Numbered from the stretch's first letter, positions 1 through 11,462 are shown. The stretch is 64,000 bases of DNA from Lantana camara (GCA_037501455.1 CM074860.1:42108501-42172500); one strand, 5' to 3'. Program-made: numbers and translations. The notes: a model not told the origin generated them from the letters alone.

Positions 1-1272
1 GATTCGAATTCCGGAAGAAGCATCGGACTCGTAACAAAGAGATGAAACCAATGAACCTGATTTGGTATTTTTCTAAGCCCATTTGGACCCTCGTTTTTGC
101 CCGGAACGAACAGCTTGTGCTAAAGCCACCTTCTTTGACTAGTCTTCTTGGTGGGACCCATTTTAACTTAACCAAAGCCTAACCTTGATCCTTGGAGCTG
201 AGTTAACTATCCCTTATCTTCTCCTAGCCCTTGAAACCGAGCAAAACACCCTCCCTTTTGCTGCAAATGATCGAGACAAAGGAGGAGAAGAGAAGAGAAG
301 AAAAACTTTGGCCCTCTTGTGATTTTGAGCTCAAATCACCATCTTTCTTCTTCAAATCTTCAAGGTATGTATATTTTTGTATTCTCTACACTTTTATACA
401 AGTTTTGATCCATTTAATACTTGTTTTGCATCAGACTTAATTAGGGTTTGGGTAGGAGCATCAAGAGGGACTTTTGGGGATTTTTGCTCTTATGTGCTAG
501 CTTGCTTTGTGGCTGATTGCTTGCTCATAAAATGAAGTATATGCACGTGTTTCTTTGATCATTTGATGCTTAAATGATAGTATATTATGTTGGATGATTT
601 TCTCTTGAGATCCTTTGATGAAATTATGAGTTTTTAAGCCTCAAACCTAAGCTAGAAATCTGCTCCCCTGTTTTGGAACTGTTGTGTTGATTTGTGCTTT
701 GTTGCTTGAGTTCATGGCTTCCAATTCGTGTGAATTTGCATGGAGATGTTGTATACTAATTGCTTTACATGTTAGCCCTGCTCTTGCAAGCCTTTAGATC
801 CATTTTCAGCTCCTAAACCGAAACATGAAGCCTATTTGTATGCTATGTGCGAACTGAACTGCTGTCACATTTTTGAGTTCAAATGATTGAATTATGGCAT
901 CCAATTTCGTGTATTAATGCATGGTTATGTGTTACACATGTTACTCTATGAATATGCTCGATTTTGGCTTGATTTCATGCTTCATTTCAGCTATATATGT
1001 GAGAATATATTCTGTTCTTCCCGGTTTGAGCTGCTGTCAGAATTTTGCTTTGATTGATGACTTTTTGAACTCCATTTCGTGTGAAATTTCATGGACATGA
1101 AGTATATGAGTTGTTCTACATGTTATCTAAATGTTCTTAAGCTTTTATGCCCTGTTTTCATACATCATTGCTGCTGCAAATTTGAGACATGGCATAGCTT
1201 AATTTCATTCCTTCCTTGCATCAGTTTTTATGGTTGAACTTTGAGCTGTTTGTTGCTGCTTCTTATGGCATG
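1..1272 (+). mobile_element. Family A first LTR, segment 1 (left end cut by window edge)
   Basis: This segment aligns base for base with 51037-52320 of the complete A LTR (50636-54444), so roughly the first 400 bp of this LTR lie left of the window. It carries a splice-donor-like CAAG|GTATGT at 361-370, just after a CT/GA-rich leader, and AT-rich sequence follows. The LTR is interrupted after 1272 by element B1, whose target duplication GCATG is 1268-1272, and resumes at 39145. Short ORFs such as the one at 231-440 end within a few codons of the donor and match no known family. I treat them as chance. Confidence 0.9.
361..370 (+). other. Candidate 5' splice site in A LTR
   Basis: CAAG|GTATGT is at the junction between a purine/CT-rich leader and a T-rich stretch. 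The second A LTR has AAG|GTATGA at 51398-51406. The matching acceptor in the same LTR is the CAG at 47815-47817. That an intron lies between them is inference from motif order and composition. Confidence 0.5.
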
Positions 1273-1740
1273 TGTGACGCCCCGTATTCTCGAAGGGCGT
1301 CCTGACGATATTAACAAGTAAGTCTCTACACTTGTGTGTGTTTAATTTAAGAGTTCTTGAATTATGTGCTTTAATGTAAATCCAATTTAATATGTGATCA
1401 TTCGAATTATTCTAAGATTAATTGTCAACTTGATTAATTACGCGCATATTTAACCCTAACTGTCTAATTTGATTTAATTCAAATTTATTCCATGAAATAA
1501 TTGTCAAGTTGATTTTAAATCCATCATGTTACTTAACTTGTTTAATTTCGGTTTACTTGAATTCCTTGAGATTAATTATCAATCATGTGTTTACGAAGTG
1601 TCGTTAAATTGTACGAAAAGTTTTCAAAAATTAATGAATTAAACTCTAATTGGTAAATCTCTATTTCATTTTAATTTATAAAATTAATTCGGAGCTTGAA
1701 TGTTTATTCGTAACTTTACCTATTTTATTTACGATATTTG

Positions 1741-1870
1741 TACGCGATAGTTCACTTTGCTACGCGATAAGGATACCCGGTTGTATATAGCTTGTGCACA
1801 AGACACATTTCTCTCAATCTCCTTTCTTTCTCTCTCTCTCTCTCTTCTCTCTCACTCCTCTCCCACTCTC
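1741..1870 (+). promoter_or_regulatory. B LTR promoter: paired TACGCGATA boxes, TATA box, CT-rich initiator
   Basis: TACGCGATA is at 1741-1749 and again at 1761-1769, 20 bp apart. TATATA follows at 1784-1789 and a long CT microsatellite at about 1823-1855. The same order is kept in the B1 3' LTR (26645, 26665, TATATA 26688-26693) and in B2 (39695 with one change, 39715, TATATA 39738-39743). Transcription is inferred to start near 1810-1820. The paired boxes look like an upstream activator site. No binding protein is identifiable. Confidence 0.6.
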
Positions 1871-2882
1871 TCACCCGCGGTCACTATGCACGGCTTCGGT
1901 TACGAGCCCATAACTCGATCGTTTCTCGACGGAACTCAACAAACGAATAGTCCATTTCGATTATCTCGGCGAGACGTACGCAAGATTACCAATTTCACGG
2001 CCTAACAACGAACAGTGGTGGAGTTATGGCCGGATTTCAGTAGCAGCGGCGGAGCTGTCAGACCGCCGCCACTTCGCCGGCGTTCGCGGCGGTTTCCGGC
2101 TATCTTCTTGATGCACGCGCCCCATGCCCAGAAAGTAGACTTCCAGGCGCTTCATTTGACATCGGCGGCGCGGCCATCGGAGCCGCGACGGCGCCACACG
2201 CGCCTCCTGAAGCTCGCGTCTGCGGCGCGAGTTACTGTAGCGGCGGAGCGGTGTTTTTCGACGGGGCTTGATGGTTTCCAAGGTTGTTCGACCTCCTGAG
2301 TTCATTTCCGGTATCAATTTCACTATATCTTGGCTGTAGGTGGTGGTTCCGGTGATGTGGGCGGCGGCAGAATATTCGGCGGCCAACGGGGGCCTTTTCC
2401 GGCCATCTTTTGGCCTCGGGCTCTTCACGAAAGTTGTTCGGAACGATGAGAACTATTGGCCGTTGATCATGCGACTCCAGATTTGGCCGATTGGCGGCGG
2501 ATCGCGGTGGCATAGTGGCGGTGTAACGGCGGCGCTAGCTCCGAGGATTTTTCCGGCGAGCTACCTTTGGGCTTCCGAAGAGCTCGTCATGGGTAAGACA
2601 ACGCTTCTTTCGGATCGTATTTTGGTTCACCGGTTTGGAAGTAATTTGAGTTTGAAGATTTTAGGGTTTTCGTGTTCTTAGATCTGAAATTGGAGGAGAT
2701 TGACTTGGAATTTCCAGAAATTGATCGAGGATTCGGAACGGGCACGAAGACTTCATTCAGGACTGATTTTTCAGGATTTTTTCCGGCAACCTTCGGTGGC
2801 GGTCCGGCGGCAGTCCGGCCAAATTCCGGCAGCTACAGTGGTGGCGTTCCGGCGGCGTTTGGTCAGAATGTTCGTCTCGTTG

Positions 2883-2892
2883 CGGTGAGTTC
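2883..2892 (+). other. Candidate 5' splice site in B LTR
   Basis: GCG|GTGAGT, with GT at 2885-2886, falls exactly where the LTR changes from GC-rich leader to AT-rich sequence. It is conserved at 36643-36648 (B1 3' LTR) and 40687-40692 (B2). The predicted acceptor for this LTR is the CAG at 23230-23232. Confidence 0.45.
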
Positions 2893-4582
2893 AACGCCAC
2901 TTTCCTGTTCGTTAATCGGACACTCGATCTATTTATTATGAATTATTTTACGTAATTGTGATTATTTGAATTAATTGTTTTAAGTGCAAATAAATTGGTT
3001 ATTGTTGGTTTGTTGATCGAGATGTATTCCAATCATATACGAAAACATGTATTGAATGGATTGTGATATGTATGACTGTTTCGATTTACAATTTGAATCT
3101 GATGTGATGAATTTATGCTATGTGTTTAGATATGAAGGGGTGTTAGTGTAATATTTAGAAACTAATCTTTTATGTGACTAAATGAACTTGAATGATATTT
3201 TAGAAGAACGAACATGTTGTGATTTCTCTATATGAATTTGAGACGTTCTCAATGTTATGTTTGTTGCAAATTGTGTTTCAAATATAAAATTGAGATACAT
3301 GAAAGATGCTTGAACAACTTGAGACTTGATGCATGATAAGAGTTAGAATTGTAATATCTTGATTTACTCTTACTACTCGAAAATGGTATATTATGAATTA
3401 AGATAAATTGATAATTGTCATGTTTGTAAGTAATTAATTCCTAGTTGAATAATTGTATAAACACCTTAAACGAACAATTATGCTTAGTAATCAACTTAGG
3501 GGATGTAAGTGTAATATTTATGAAACTATGGATATGACTTGAGCTTGTGTACCAAATATGTTGTGAAGTTGTAATGTATGATCTTAAGTAAATTAGATAC
3601 ACTCTTTAATTGTATCAAGCATGCCATCTACATACAACAACCTTGTATGTTTATATGATCAAGTTGCTCTTACTTATGCACTTTATAACTCGTCATGAAC
3701 TTGATGCTTAATTCTAATATTATAATTGAACACTGTGACATAGGATGATTTAATATGCATTTTGTGAATACATTGACTTCCTAAATTGATTTTGCATCTT
3801 TGGGTATGGAATTACATGTCGGTTGCTTGTAAATATGACCTTGTTGAGCATTGATATGCCTTGAATGACCACGACACCTTATCCAAGCACAACATGAACA
3901 CTTATGCATAACCACGATCATGTTGAGCAACACCGTGCGTCTTGTTTGGTTCATATAGAGTCTAAGTCTGGGCTTCTGTATGTCTTGTCACAGAGTTTGG
4001 TGGTGCCGGTGGGCCCTGAGGTTTTAGAGTGTTTGGCCCTTCACACTCTCAGACTCTACTTTCACGAGGTGAGGTTTAGGATTTTGTATAGTTACGTGAC
4101 CTATGGCCTTTACATGTTGATTTCTACCCTTGCATGCGAGTATACTCTATTATAGATATGTATGTGTTGAATATGATATGTTGATGATCTTGTGTGAGTC
4201 CTGCGTGGATGGAGGTCATGAGGCTTAAAGTTCCATGGCGTAGGAAGGGTGTAAATATAAAACCAGTTTTTGAGGCATATGTAAGCTATTTTTGAAAATA
4301 GTTGTGTTCTAATTCAGTAGCGAGATTGCCATGAAAGATTGGCGTATGTTATGTTATGATCTGTTCTGTTGTGGATCCTAGGAGCTGCGGGTAATGGGTA
4401 CCCCGGGACGGTTAGGGACGTCGGGTTATTTACCCATTGCGTAGTTCCATTTGAGATATCTTCACGCGACCCGTGCTGTAGGGAAGGTGAGGTATCTTGA
4501 GCCTTCGGCTGAGGCCGGGGAGGACTCTTGTGGGTTTGCTACCCCTTGAGGGTGAGTCTATTTTTAGACGGTTTATTATAGA

Positions 4583-6702
4583 TGTAGCACCCCTACACGT
4601 AGAGATACCACACCCCCGCACTATAGGCGGATCCACATACGAAATGGACAATCCGTACATAAACTAACCTATAGCGAACGGGTGATAAATAAAAGAAAAG
4701 ACGAGCTAGGCGGGACTATACCCCAAAGCAATACAAAACCATGACATAACAGTTAAAAGCGGAAGCATTAATTCATAAATACATATAGGTACCATATTTG
4801 CATCAATGATATAAATACTAATAGATACCAACATATATCAATACATTATCATCTCCTATATATTATACAAGCAAAAGTCCCCAAATATACCAAGAACTAT
4901 AACTTACTAACTCAGGACAAGTCAAAAGCAATAACATGGAAATATGTGCACTGCTAGACCCGGCTGGACGACAAGACACGACTCAGACTCCCGCCTAGCA
5001 CACGACCGCAACAACCTGAAAGGTGGGGTGTCAGTCCATGGAAGACTGAGTGAGGGGCATAAATATATATTAGCGCAGTTAAAATGCAGGTTATATTCTC
5101 GGGTAAAGGTTTATAAAAGATAGTTATATGTTTTCAAGATTAAAGTATTCTTCGCCCGAGAGTACAACAGTCAATATTAATTACTGGTTCGTTTCATGCA
5201 ATCAATCAATACATGGCCCCGGCGAGTGAGGGCGGTCTCCAACCGAACTCCAAATGAACATGTACAAGCTTGCTTGATTATTAATAAATGGGTGATCATG
5301 CAAGTCCATTATCGTGCAATCGTGCAATCGTGCAATCATATAACAGGTTCATGGAATGGAAATCATGCAATAACCCGAGGCGCATCCGTGGTGCCGGACT
5401 CGTCCCCAGTCTCCTTCTTCCTCCGGTTTGATGATGGGATTGCAAGGCCCCAACATCCAATCTCATTGAGCAGAGGGTACATGAATCCCTAAGCCCGGAG
5501 CTCCTTCCTCCACTAACCTCCTAGTGGATTCAGGGGTGACCCCAAATGTGGTGAGGATAGTGCCAGAGTTACCCGTCAGCCCTTGCTTTCCCGGTTAGCT
5601 CTAGTCACTACCCTCGGGCCCAAACGTGAACGATCATGCTACTCGCCTAAACATGCACAAAACAATACATGGCTTGCTTGCTTGCTTGAACACGACTTGA
5701 AATGATCAATGATTTATAAAGACTTTAAATATAAATACCTTTTTGGCCGAAATATCACATAAGGGATATACGAGTTCTATATAACTAACAATTAAACCTC
5801 ACCTTTACCGACAAGACAAATAGGGCACGGTCTACGGGGCTTGCTCCTTGTCCCTGCGAAGCTGGTCTGTGCAAAAATAGACGTGTACACGTGAGACTTG
5901 ACCCTAAATAGACCAAATATGACGAACGGCCAAAATGCAACGAGATGACGTGCAAATCACAATGTGGCATGAAAACATGTTGTTTCAGTACATATGAGAT
6001 CATATAAAAGCAAGTCGGGGTCGAGGAAGTCGTTGGATCGAGGGGCTAAAAATGTAATTTTATGCAGAATATTTTGTTCTGCATGTCAGGTGGGAACGGC
6101 CGTTCCGGTCCCCTTTACAAAATGGGAACGGTCGTTCCCACGAATTCCCCAAAGCGCGCCAACGATTCTACAATTAAAAGCGCACCTTTTAGCTGGGAAC
6201 GGCCCTTCCGGCACCAAGGCCAAAGTGGGAACGGCCGTTCCCATGCTCGGCCGCCTAACTTATTTGAAAAGGTGGGAACGCCCGTTCCCACAATGCCTTG
6301 AGGCTGGGAACGGTAGTTCCCAGTTTCTGCAAATTTGAAGAACAGAGCAGAAACAGGGGAGGCTCTCGGCAAAGAATCAACAAAGCCGCAAAATTCCATT
6401 TTTGATCCCCAAATGCTATTAATTCTGGTACTACTCATGCATATATGATTTGAAATATGATCAATTAGGTCCTTGGAAATGTTATGCGATTTGGTCCCTA
6501 AATTTAAAAGAATGGACATATATGCCAAGTTTGACAATTAAATCATATTCGGTAATTATTTCACGAAATAAATATTTTCGAGTCTTGAAATAAATTCTCA
6601 ATTTGACATAAATTTATAAAATTGCATGAAAGTATTATAAAATATAACTTATTAAATTATTTTAAACGTAAAATATTACTGAATAAAAATCGGGGCGTTA
6701 CA
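4583..6702 (-). mobile_element. C1 3' LTR (left copy, internally deleted)
   Basis: This LTR is 2120 bp against 2643 bp for its partner at 20240-22882. The difference is one deletion of about 535 bp at the ATATATG near position 6446, corresponding to 22086-22627 of the right LTR. That removed the TATA-like sequence, CT-rich leader and splice-donor-like site. Other features are kept: the inverted repeat arms GCTAGGCGGGA (4705-4715) and TCCCGCCTAGC (4989-4999), the TCAGTC/GACTGA hairpin (5031-5049) and six GGGAACGG palindromes. Confidence 0.9.
6091..6322. repeat. Six-unit palindrome cluster (GGGAACGGCCGTTCCC type) in C1 left LTR
   Basis: GGGAAC units start at 6092, 6124, 6195, 6227, 6274 and 6306. 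The consensus TGGGAACGGCCGTTCCCA is a perfect palindrome. Individual units carry one or two changes, mostly in the central GGCC. The units form three pairs, each exactly 32 bp apart, separated by 71 and 47 bp. The same pairing is found in the other three C LTRs. Confidence 0.92.
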
Positions 6703-6720
6703 ACTCTCCCCCCCTTAAAA
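6703..6720 (-). other. C1 polypurine tract
   Basis: Read on the minus strand, TTTTAAGGGGGGGAGAGT directly abuts the 3' LTR start TGTAACGCCCC. This is the expected plus-strand priming site and it fixes the element's orientation. Confidence 0.85.
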
Positions 6721-6770
6721 GGACCTGGTCCCCAGGTCCAATGTCAAGTTTCAATTGATGCACAAGCTAT

Positions 6771-6904
6771 AAGAGAACCCCGTCTCTTGAACAAGGGATG
6801 AAAGAACCCCGTCTTTCAACAAGAAATGAGAAAACCCCGTTTCTCAACCAGAAGTGAGAGAGCCCCGTCTCTCAACAAGAAAGGAGAGAGAGCCCTGTCT
6901 CTCA
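6771..6904 (-). repeat. Array of five covarying hairpins upstream of C1 polypurine tract
   Basis: Five short hairpins spaced about 28 bp apart lie at 6771-6788, 6799-6818, 6827-6846, 6855-6874 and 6886-6903. Their left arms on the plus strand are AAGAGA, TGAAAGA, TGAGAAA, TGAGAGA and GAGAGA, and each has its exact reverse complement across a 6-nt loop (ACCCCG or GCCCCG/GCCCTG). Arms differ between units yet stay complementary. In the sense orientation the loop is CGGGG(T/C), identical to the loops in the B1 array. Function unknown. Confidence 0.9.
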
Positions 6905-8639
6905 ACATGCACGAAAATAATCCAAGGAACAAATTAAAGAAATAATGGCATGAAAGTTACATAAACAAATAGAATCATATTAATTCCAGAAATATCATAT
7001 AGACTGTAGCACCCGAGCGTAAGGTACCACATCCCCCGCACTGAGACCCGACCCGTGTATGAAATGGAAGTCCATACACGTGCCAAATCCACGACGAACG
7101 GGGACACAACACACACGCTATGCTAGGCGGGACTAACCCTTAAACCAATCAACTCAAGAAACATAGAATCAGAGTTAAAGTAAAACGCGGAAGCAATAAC
7201 GACATAGCATATACAGTGAGCCACCAAGCTCCAAAAATAAATATACAAGAGCATTCAAATATTCAACGGCACTCACGGCCTACAAAACATGACGCTCCAA
7301 GCTATACTATGATCATATACAAAAGTAGTAATGAGAGTATGAACATATGAGACTGAAAGAAGTGCTAAACATAAATGCAAGACCTAGACGACTTGTATTC
7401 CCGCCTAGCACTCCTATACCTGCACAAAACAACTGAAAACAACCGGGTTCAGTCTAAAAGAGACTGGTGGGTATAAAAACGGGCATAAGATATAATATCG
7501 CATAAATTAAACACATACATGCAAGCCCTAATCCCGTGTGAAGTTTGATAAGAATTTACCAAGTGGTTAAAACAAAAGGAAACATCAACGGGATTACGAC
7601 GTTCATATTCATTCATAATTGTTCATAAGGGTTTATGGCCCGACGAGTGGGCGTGCACAATCTCCAACCTACTCCTCGTGTAATCATAATTAATTATTCA
7701 ATCATTCATTATCATACATAAATCCTTTGTGCTCATAAATACATGATCAAAATCATTCATAAAACTCCTTCTTCCTCCGGGTGGTGGACGGGCTTGCAAG
7801 ACCCGGCCACCGGTTCATACATAGGCCAATGGGGGTACATGAATCCCCCAAGGGCACTCAGCTCCCATTCCTCGCTAAACCTCCTAGCGAGGGCCGGTAT
7901 CACCGTAGTTTGGTTGGAACTAGTATATGGGATCCCCGTCAGCCCTTGCTTCCTCGGTTAGCCACATATACTAAGTCCTGGGCCCGTGCAATCATAAATC
8001 ATAAATATCTCGCCAAACATAAGGTAGGGTTTCATAAATAAAGGGGGTCATACGTTTGAAATCATTTACCCAAAATGACTCGATTTATATAAATATACTA
8101 TTTTGGCTTAAAACCTTTCACATAAGGGATATATCGGGTTGTTTTAACTAGTAGAAGAAAAACCCACCTTTACCAAAGCAAAAGAAAGGCACAAGCGTCT
8201 CAAGGCTCGCCCTCGTCTTCGACCAAACCCGAATCTGTGCAAAAGAAAAGGTATGAGACTCAATGACCACATATGACGCTCGACAATGAAGTGAATATGA
8301 CGTGAATGCATAAATGATCATGTTATATCATAAAAATGTTCATGTGCACTATTAAGAAATTTAAAACATATAATCATATCATTCGTTCATATATTTCATT
8401 CAATTTCATAAGTTCATAAATTCATAATTTCATAAATTCATATAAATTTCATAAATTCATAACATTCGTAATATTCATAAATTCATAAATTCGTATATTC
8501 ATAATGCATATCAATTAATCTAAAATTCATTTAATAATCATAACACATAATATTCATATTCACATCTAGGAATAAAAGAAATAAAACGTTCAATCAATAG
8601 TCGGTAATTTAAATACGCGAAATAGAAATCAATTAATTT

Positions 8640-8895
8640 CAATAATTGAATTAAATTAAATAATATTTAAAATATATAATAAATATATATAATATAATAT
8701 ATATATATATAATATAATAACATATGTATATACATTATATATATATATATACGTACACACACACAAATATACCCATGCATGCATGCACACACACCACAAA
8801 TATATACTATATATTATACACATGTATGCAAAAAAATAAACAACAAACACACACCTTACATATATATATATACACAGCCACACACATGCATGCAA
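8640..8895. repeat. AT and CA/TG low-complexity tracts in D LTR
   Basis: Runs of TATATA and ACACAC, with CATGCATGCATG. They produce long repetitive reading frames on both strands (8656-8970 and 8724-8984) that are artefacts of composition. Confidence 0.9.
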
Positions 8896-8979
8896 GACAC
8901 AAACACACGCAGCAGCCATGCATACAAACAGCAGTAGCAGCAGTTCCAGGAATGCAGCAAAACAAATCAAGAAAAACGG

Positions 8980-9104
8980 GGTGACACCCCCGTGTCACCT
9001 CCCAAGCCTAGACCGAGACACCCCCGTGTCTCGGTACAGAAATCCCAGTCAACACAGCACCCCTGTTACACGCCGGAAGGGAGGAAAAAGACACACCCGT
9101 GTCA
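8980..9104. repeat. Palindrome cluster of the GACACCCCCGTGTC type in D LTR
   Basis: GGTGACACCCCCGTGTCACC (8980-8999) and CGAGACACCCCCGTGTCTCG (9014-9033, extending one more base pair each side) are perfect inverted repeats with the same centre but different outer arms. Weaker units start near 9056 and 9090. Both pairs are spaced 34 bp. They occupy the same relative LTR position, between donor- and acceptor-like sites, as the clusters in A and C. Confidence 0.85.
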
Positions 9105-10751
9105 CGCAGCAGAGACGACTCTGTTATGACAGCAAAAATGCGCAGAAACAGAGCAGCTAAGTACACAGGAAAAGCAGGCAACAAAGGCAGCTAAACAAGG
9201 TATGAATTACAGCACAAACTCAGTCACAACACACACCACAAAGCCATGGAAATGGACAGCAGAAGAAGGAAGGAAACTCAGCTGTTTTGACAGCAAAAAC
9301 CAGCGTGAAAAACAGGGCAAAACTCGAAGAAAAACAGGGCATGCTTGCACTCAATTAATCCGATTCAGTTCAGGACCTTAAGGCCATCAAATGTGCAGCA
9401 AAACATCATAAATTCAACAAGAAATTCAGTCCTAAACAAGCTCAAACAAGAAAGCAACCGTACGTGACCTTCATGTGGGATTTTTTCTCAAAATGTCATA
9501 AATGATATCTCATAAATACTTCAACCACCAAGAAATCAATGATCATAAATGATATAAGGATGTCAAAACAATCAATCTCAAGCTTGGAATCAATCAAAAC
9601 CATTGAGAAACGAATGAAATCAAGAAAATGCCTAAAATCCTCTTATTTTCGGAAATCTGCCCAGAAATGATGAATCCATGCTCAAATTCGTGAATGAAAG
9701 GTTGAAAATGATCAGAAATAAACATATATTACAATCCTAAACTTATCTTGTTGATTGGAAGAGGTTTGGATGAGATTTGAGCTCCAAAATCTCCAAGGGA
9801 TGAAGGGTTACGGACTGGAATGAAGAGCAGTAGCTTTGGCTGGTGTTTGGGGATTGTGTGAGGGTTAGCTTGGTTAGGGCTTGATATGTCATGATAGGTG
9901 GTTGAGTTAGGGGTCTAAAGAATCAAACCATGGTTAATTTGGTTATAGTTTGGACAAGATATGGCTAATTTTGTACAACAAGGTCCAATTGGTCGCTGAT
10001 TCGTTTTTCGGTTGGATTTCGGAGGTTCAAACGACTTAGGAAAAATATAAGGCTAAGTTTACTAAACTCGAATTTTTGTTACGAGTTCAGCGGAGTTGAC
10101 GGAACTCGAATCCGAGTTGCCGAGCTCAAGATATTAAATTTGGAACCAAGGGTACGCTCGTTAGCCCCCGATTTGGTTCCTCGATTCAAATTAAATTCGT
10201 TGACATAACAAATAAATACGAAAACATAAACCGAGCATAAAATCATGTTCGTAACACATATATTTACGACATATTACAAATTCGTGGCAATTTGATATCA
10301 TTTCATATAAGAACGAAGCTTAAAATTAGTGATATGCTCAATCCATGCAATTCATGCATAAATTATAAAATTCCATGCAAAATTTATAATTCAAAGTTCA
10401 TGCAATTCATGCACGAATTAAAATTCCCATGCAATAACATTTAAATGAATAAATTAAATGTAATATTAATCAAATTAAATAAAGTCACGTAATTAATTAA
10501 TTAAAGCATGATTAATTAACATAATATATAATTAGCATAATCATTAAATTAATAATAATATAAATAAACATATATATATATAATACGAAATATATATATA
10601 TAATTAATAATAAATTAAAATAAAATATAATAAAATAAAATAATAACAATTTATAATAAAATTAAATATAAAACACATAAAAACAATTAATTCGCGCAAA
10701 TTGGTAAACACATACGTCGTACCTTTACGTCCGAAAAGTCGGGGCGTTACA

Positions 10752-10769
10752 ATCTCTCCCCCTTAAAAG
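10752..10769 (-). other. D polypurine tract
   Basis: On the minus strand CTTTTAAGGGGGAGAGAT abuts the 3' LTR start. It lies 16 bp beyond the pol stop codon at 10785. Confidence 0.85.
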
Positions 10770-10784
10770 AATCCGTCCTCGGAT

Positions 10785-11450
10785 TCATTGCTCGCTCGGA
10801 AACAACTCGGGGTGAAACCTTTTCATCTTATCCTCCGTCTCCCACGTAGCCTCTTCGGTTTTATCACTTCTCCAAAGAACCTTGACTAGTGGAATACGCC
10901 GATTTCGAAGTTCCTGAAATTTTCGATCCAATATCTTAATCGGCTTCTGAACGAAGGTGAGATCCGGTTCTAATTCCACTTCTTCAACCGGTAGAACCTC
11001 GGACTCATCTCGATAATACTTTCGAAGCTGTGAAACATGAAACACGTTATGAATTCCAGTCAAACTCAGAGGCAAGTCCAATCGATAGGCCGTATCCCCA
11101 ATCTTTTCCAAAATCTCATATGGTCCCATATACCGAGGGTTTAATTTTCCTCCTCGTCCAATCCTTGAGAACCCTTTTCGTGGAGAAGCCTTTAAGAAAA
11201 CCCTATCTCCAATCTCAAACTCCAAATTCTTCCTCCGAAGATCTGCATAACTCTTTTGTCGATCCTGAGCGGCCTTCATCCGTTGTCTAATTATCTGGAC
11301 CTTATCAATAGCCTCTTGTACAGCCTTAGAGGGTTTTTCCTTCTTTTCCCCTCTTTTAATCCCTTCTTGCTTGGTCCAATTCCATTCCTCCAAGTCAAAG
11401 AACAACGGTGATTGACATTTACGTCCATAAAGAGCTTCATAAGGGGCCAT
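10785..11450 (-). pseudogene. gag-pol: D integrase C-terminus with chromodomain-like tail
   Basis: This 221-codon piece begins at MAPYEALYGRKC. It contains the GPY/F region (ADLRRKNLEFEIGDRVFLK, MGPYEILEKIGDTAYRLDLP, NVFHVSQLRKY) and ends with KPIKILDRKFQELRN, VKVLWRS and EATWETEDKM...HPELF, the pattern of Tekay/Del chromodomains. The tail is thought to steer integration to particular chromatin in this clade. Confidence 0.9.
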
Positions 11451-11462
11451 TTCAATCGAGGC

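Larger units (their letters stand above)
1273..4582 (+). mobile_element. B1 5' LTR, segment 1
   Basis: This is the start of the B1 5' LTR. It holds an AT-rich U3, a promoter near 1741-1860, a GC-rich transcribed-leader block (about 1865-2885) and then a long AT-rich stretch. It matches 26175-27006 plus 35892-38338 of the 3' LTR. It is broken at 4582 by C1, with ATAGA at 4578-4582 repeated at 22883-22887, and continues at 22888. The GC-rich block gives several short overlapping ORFs on both strands. None keeps its frame between LTR copies, so none is called as a gene. Confidence 0.92.
7005..10751 (-). mobile_element. D 3' LTR (left copy, complete)
   Basis: This LTR is 3747 bp. In sense orientation it has a degraded donor (AAG|ATAAGT near 9741-9750, GT changed to AT; the other copy keeps AAG|GTAAGT), a palindrome cluster (8980-9104), an acceptor CAG (complement of 7420-7422) preceded by the hairpin CAGTCT/AGACTG (7450-7466), and the inverted repeat TGCTAGGCGGGA (7121-7132) / TCCCGCCTAGCA (7399-7410). 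The part from about 9140 to 10751 aligns with 15445-17074. AT- and CA-rich simple sequence fills about 8640-8890 and 10430-10700, where ORF calls are meaningless. Confidence 0.88.

Noticed and set aside
2015..2941. Several overlapping ORFs in the GC-rich part of the B LTR (and 35842-36672)
   Set aside because: Frames differ between B1 5', B1 3' and B2 copies, and high GC gives few stops on either strand.
6091..6322. CRISPR-like array
   Set aside because: The units are palindromes in a plant retrotransposon LTR, with irregular between-pair spacing, no uniform direct repeat and spacer pattern, and no cas genes.
8656..8998. Long ORFs on both strands (about 60-104 codons)
   Set aside because: They lie in TA/CA microsatellite sequence and encode only Ile/Tyr/Thr/His or Cys/Val runs.
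11030..11290. Plus-strand ORFs across the D coding region
   Set aside because: Antisense shadows of the minus-strand pol gene.
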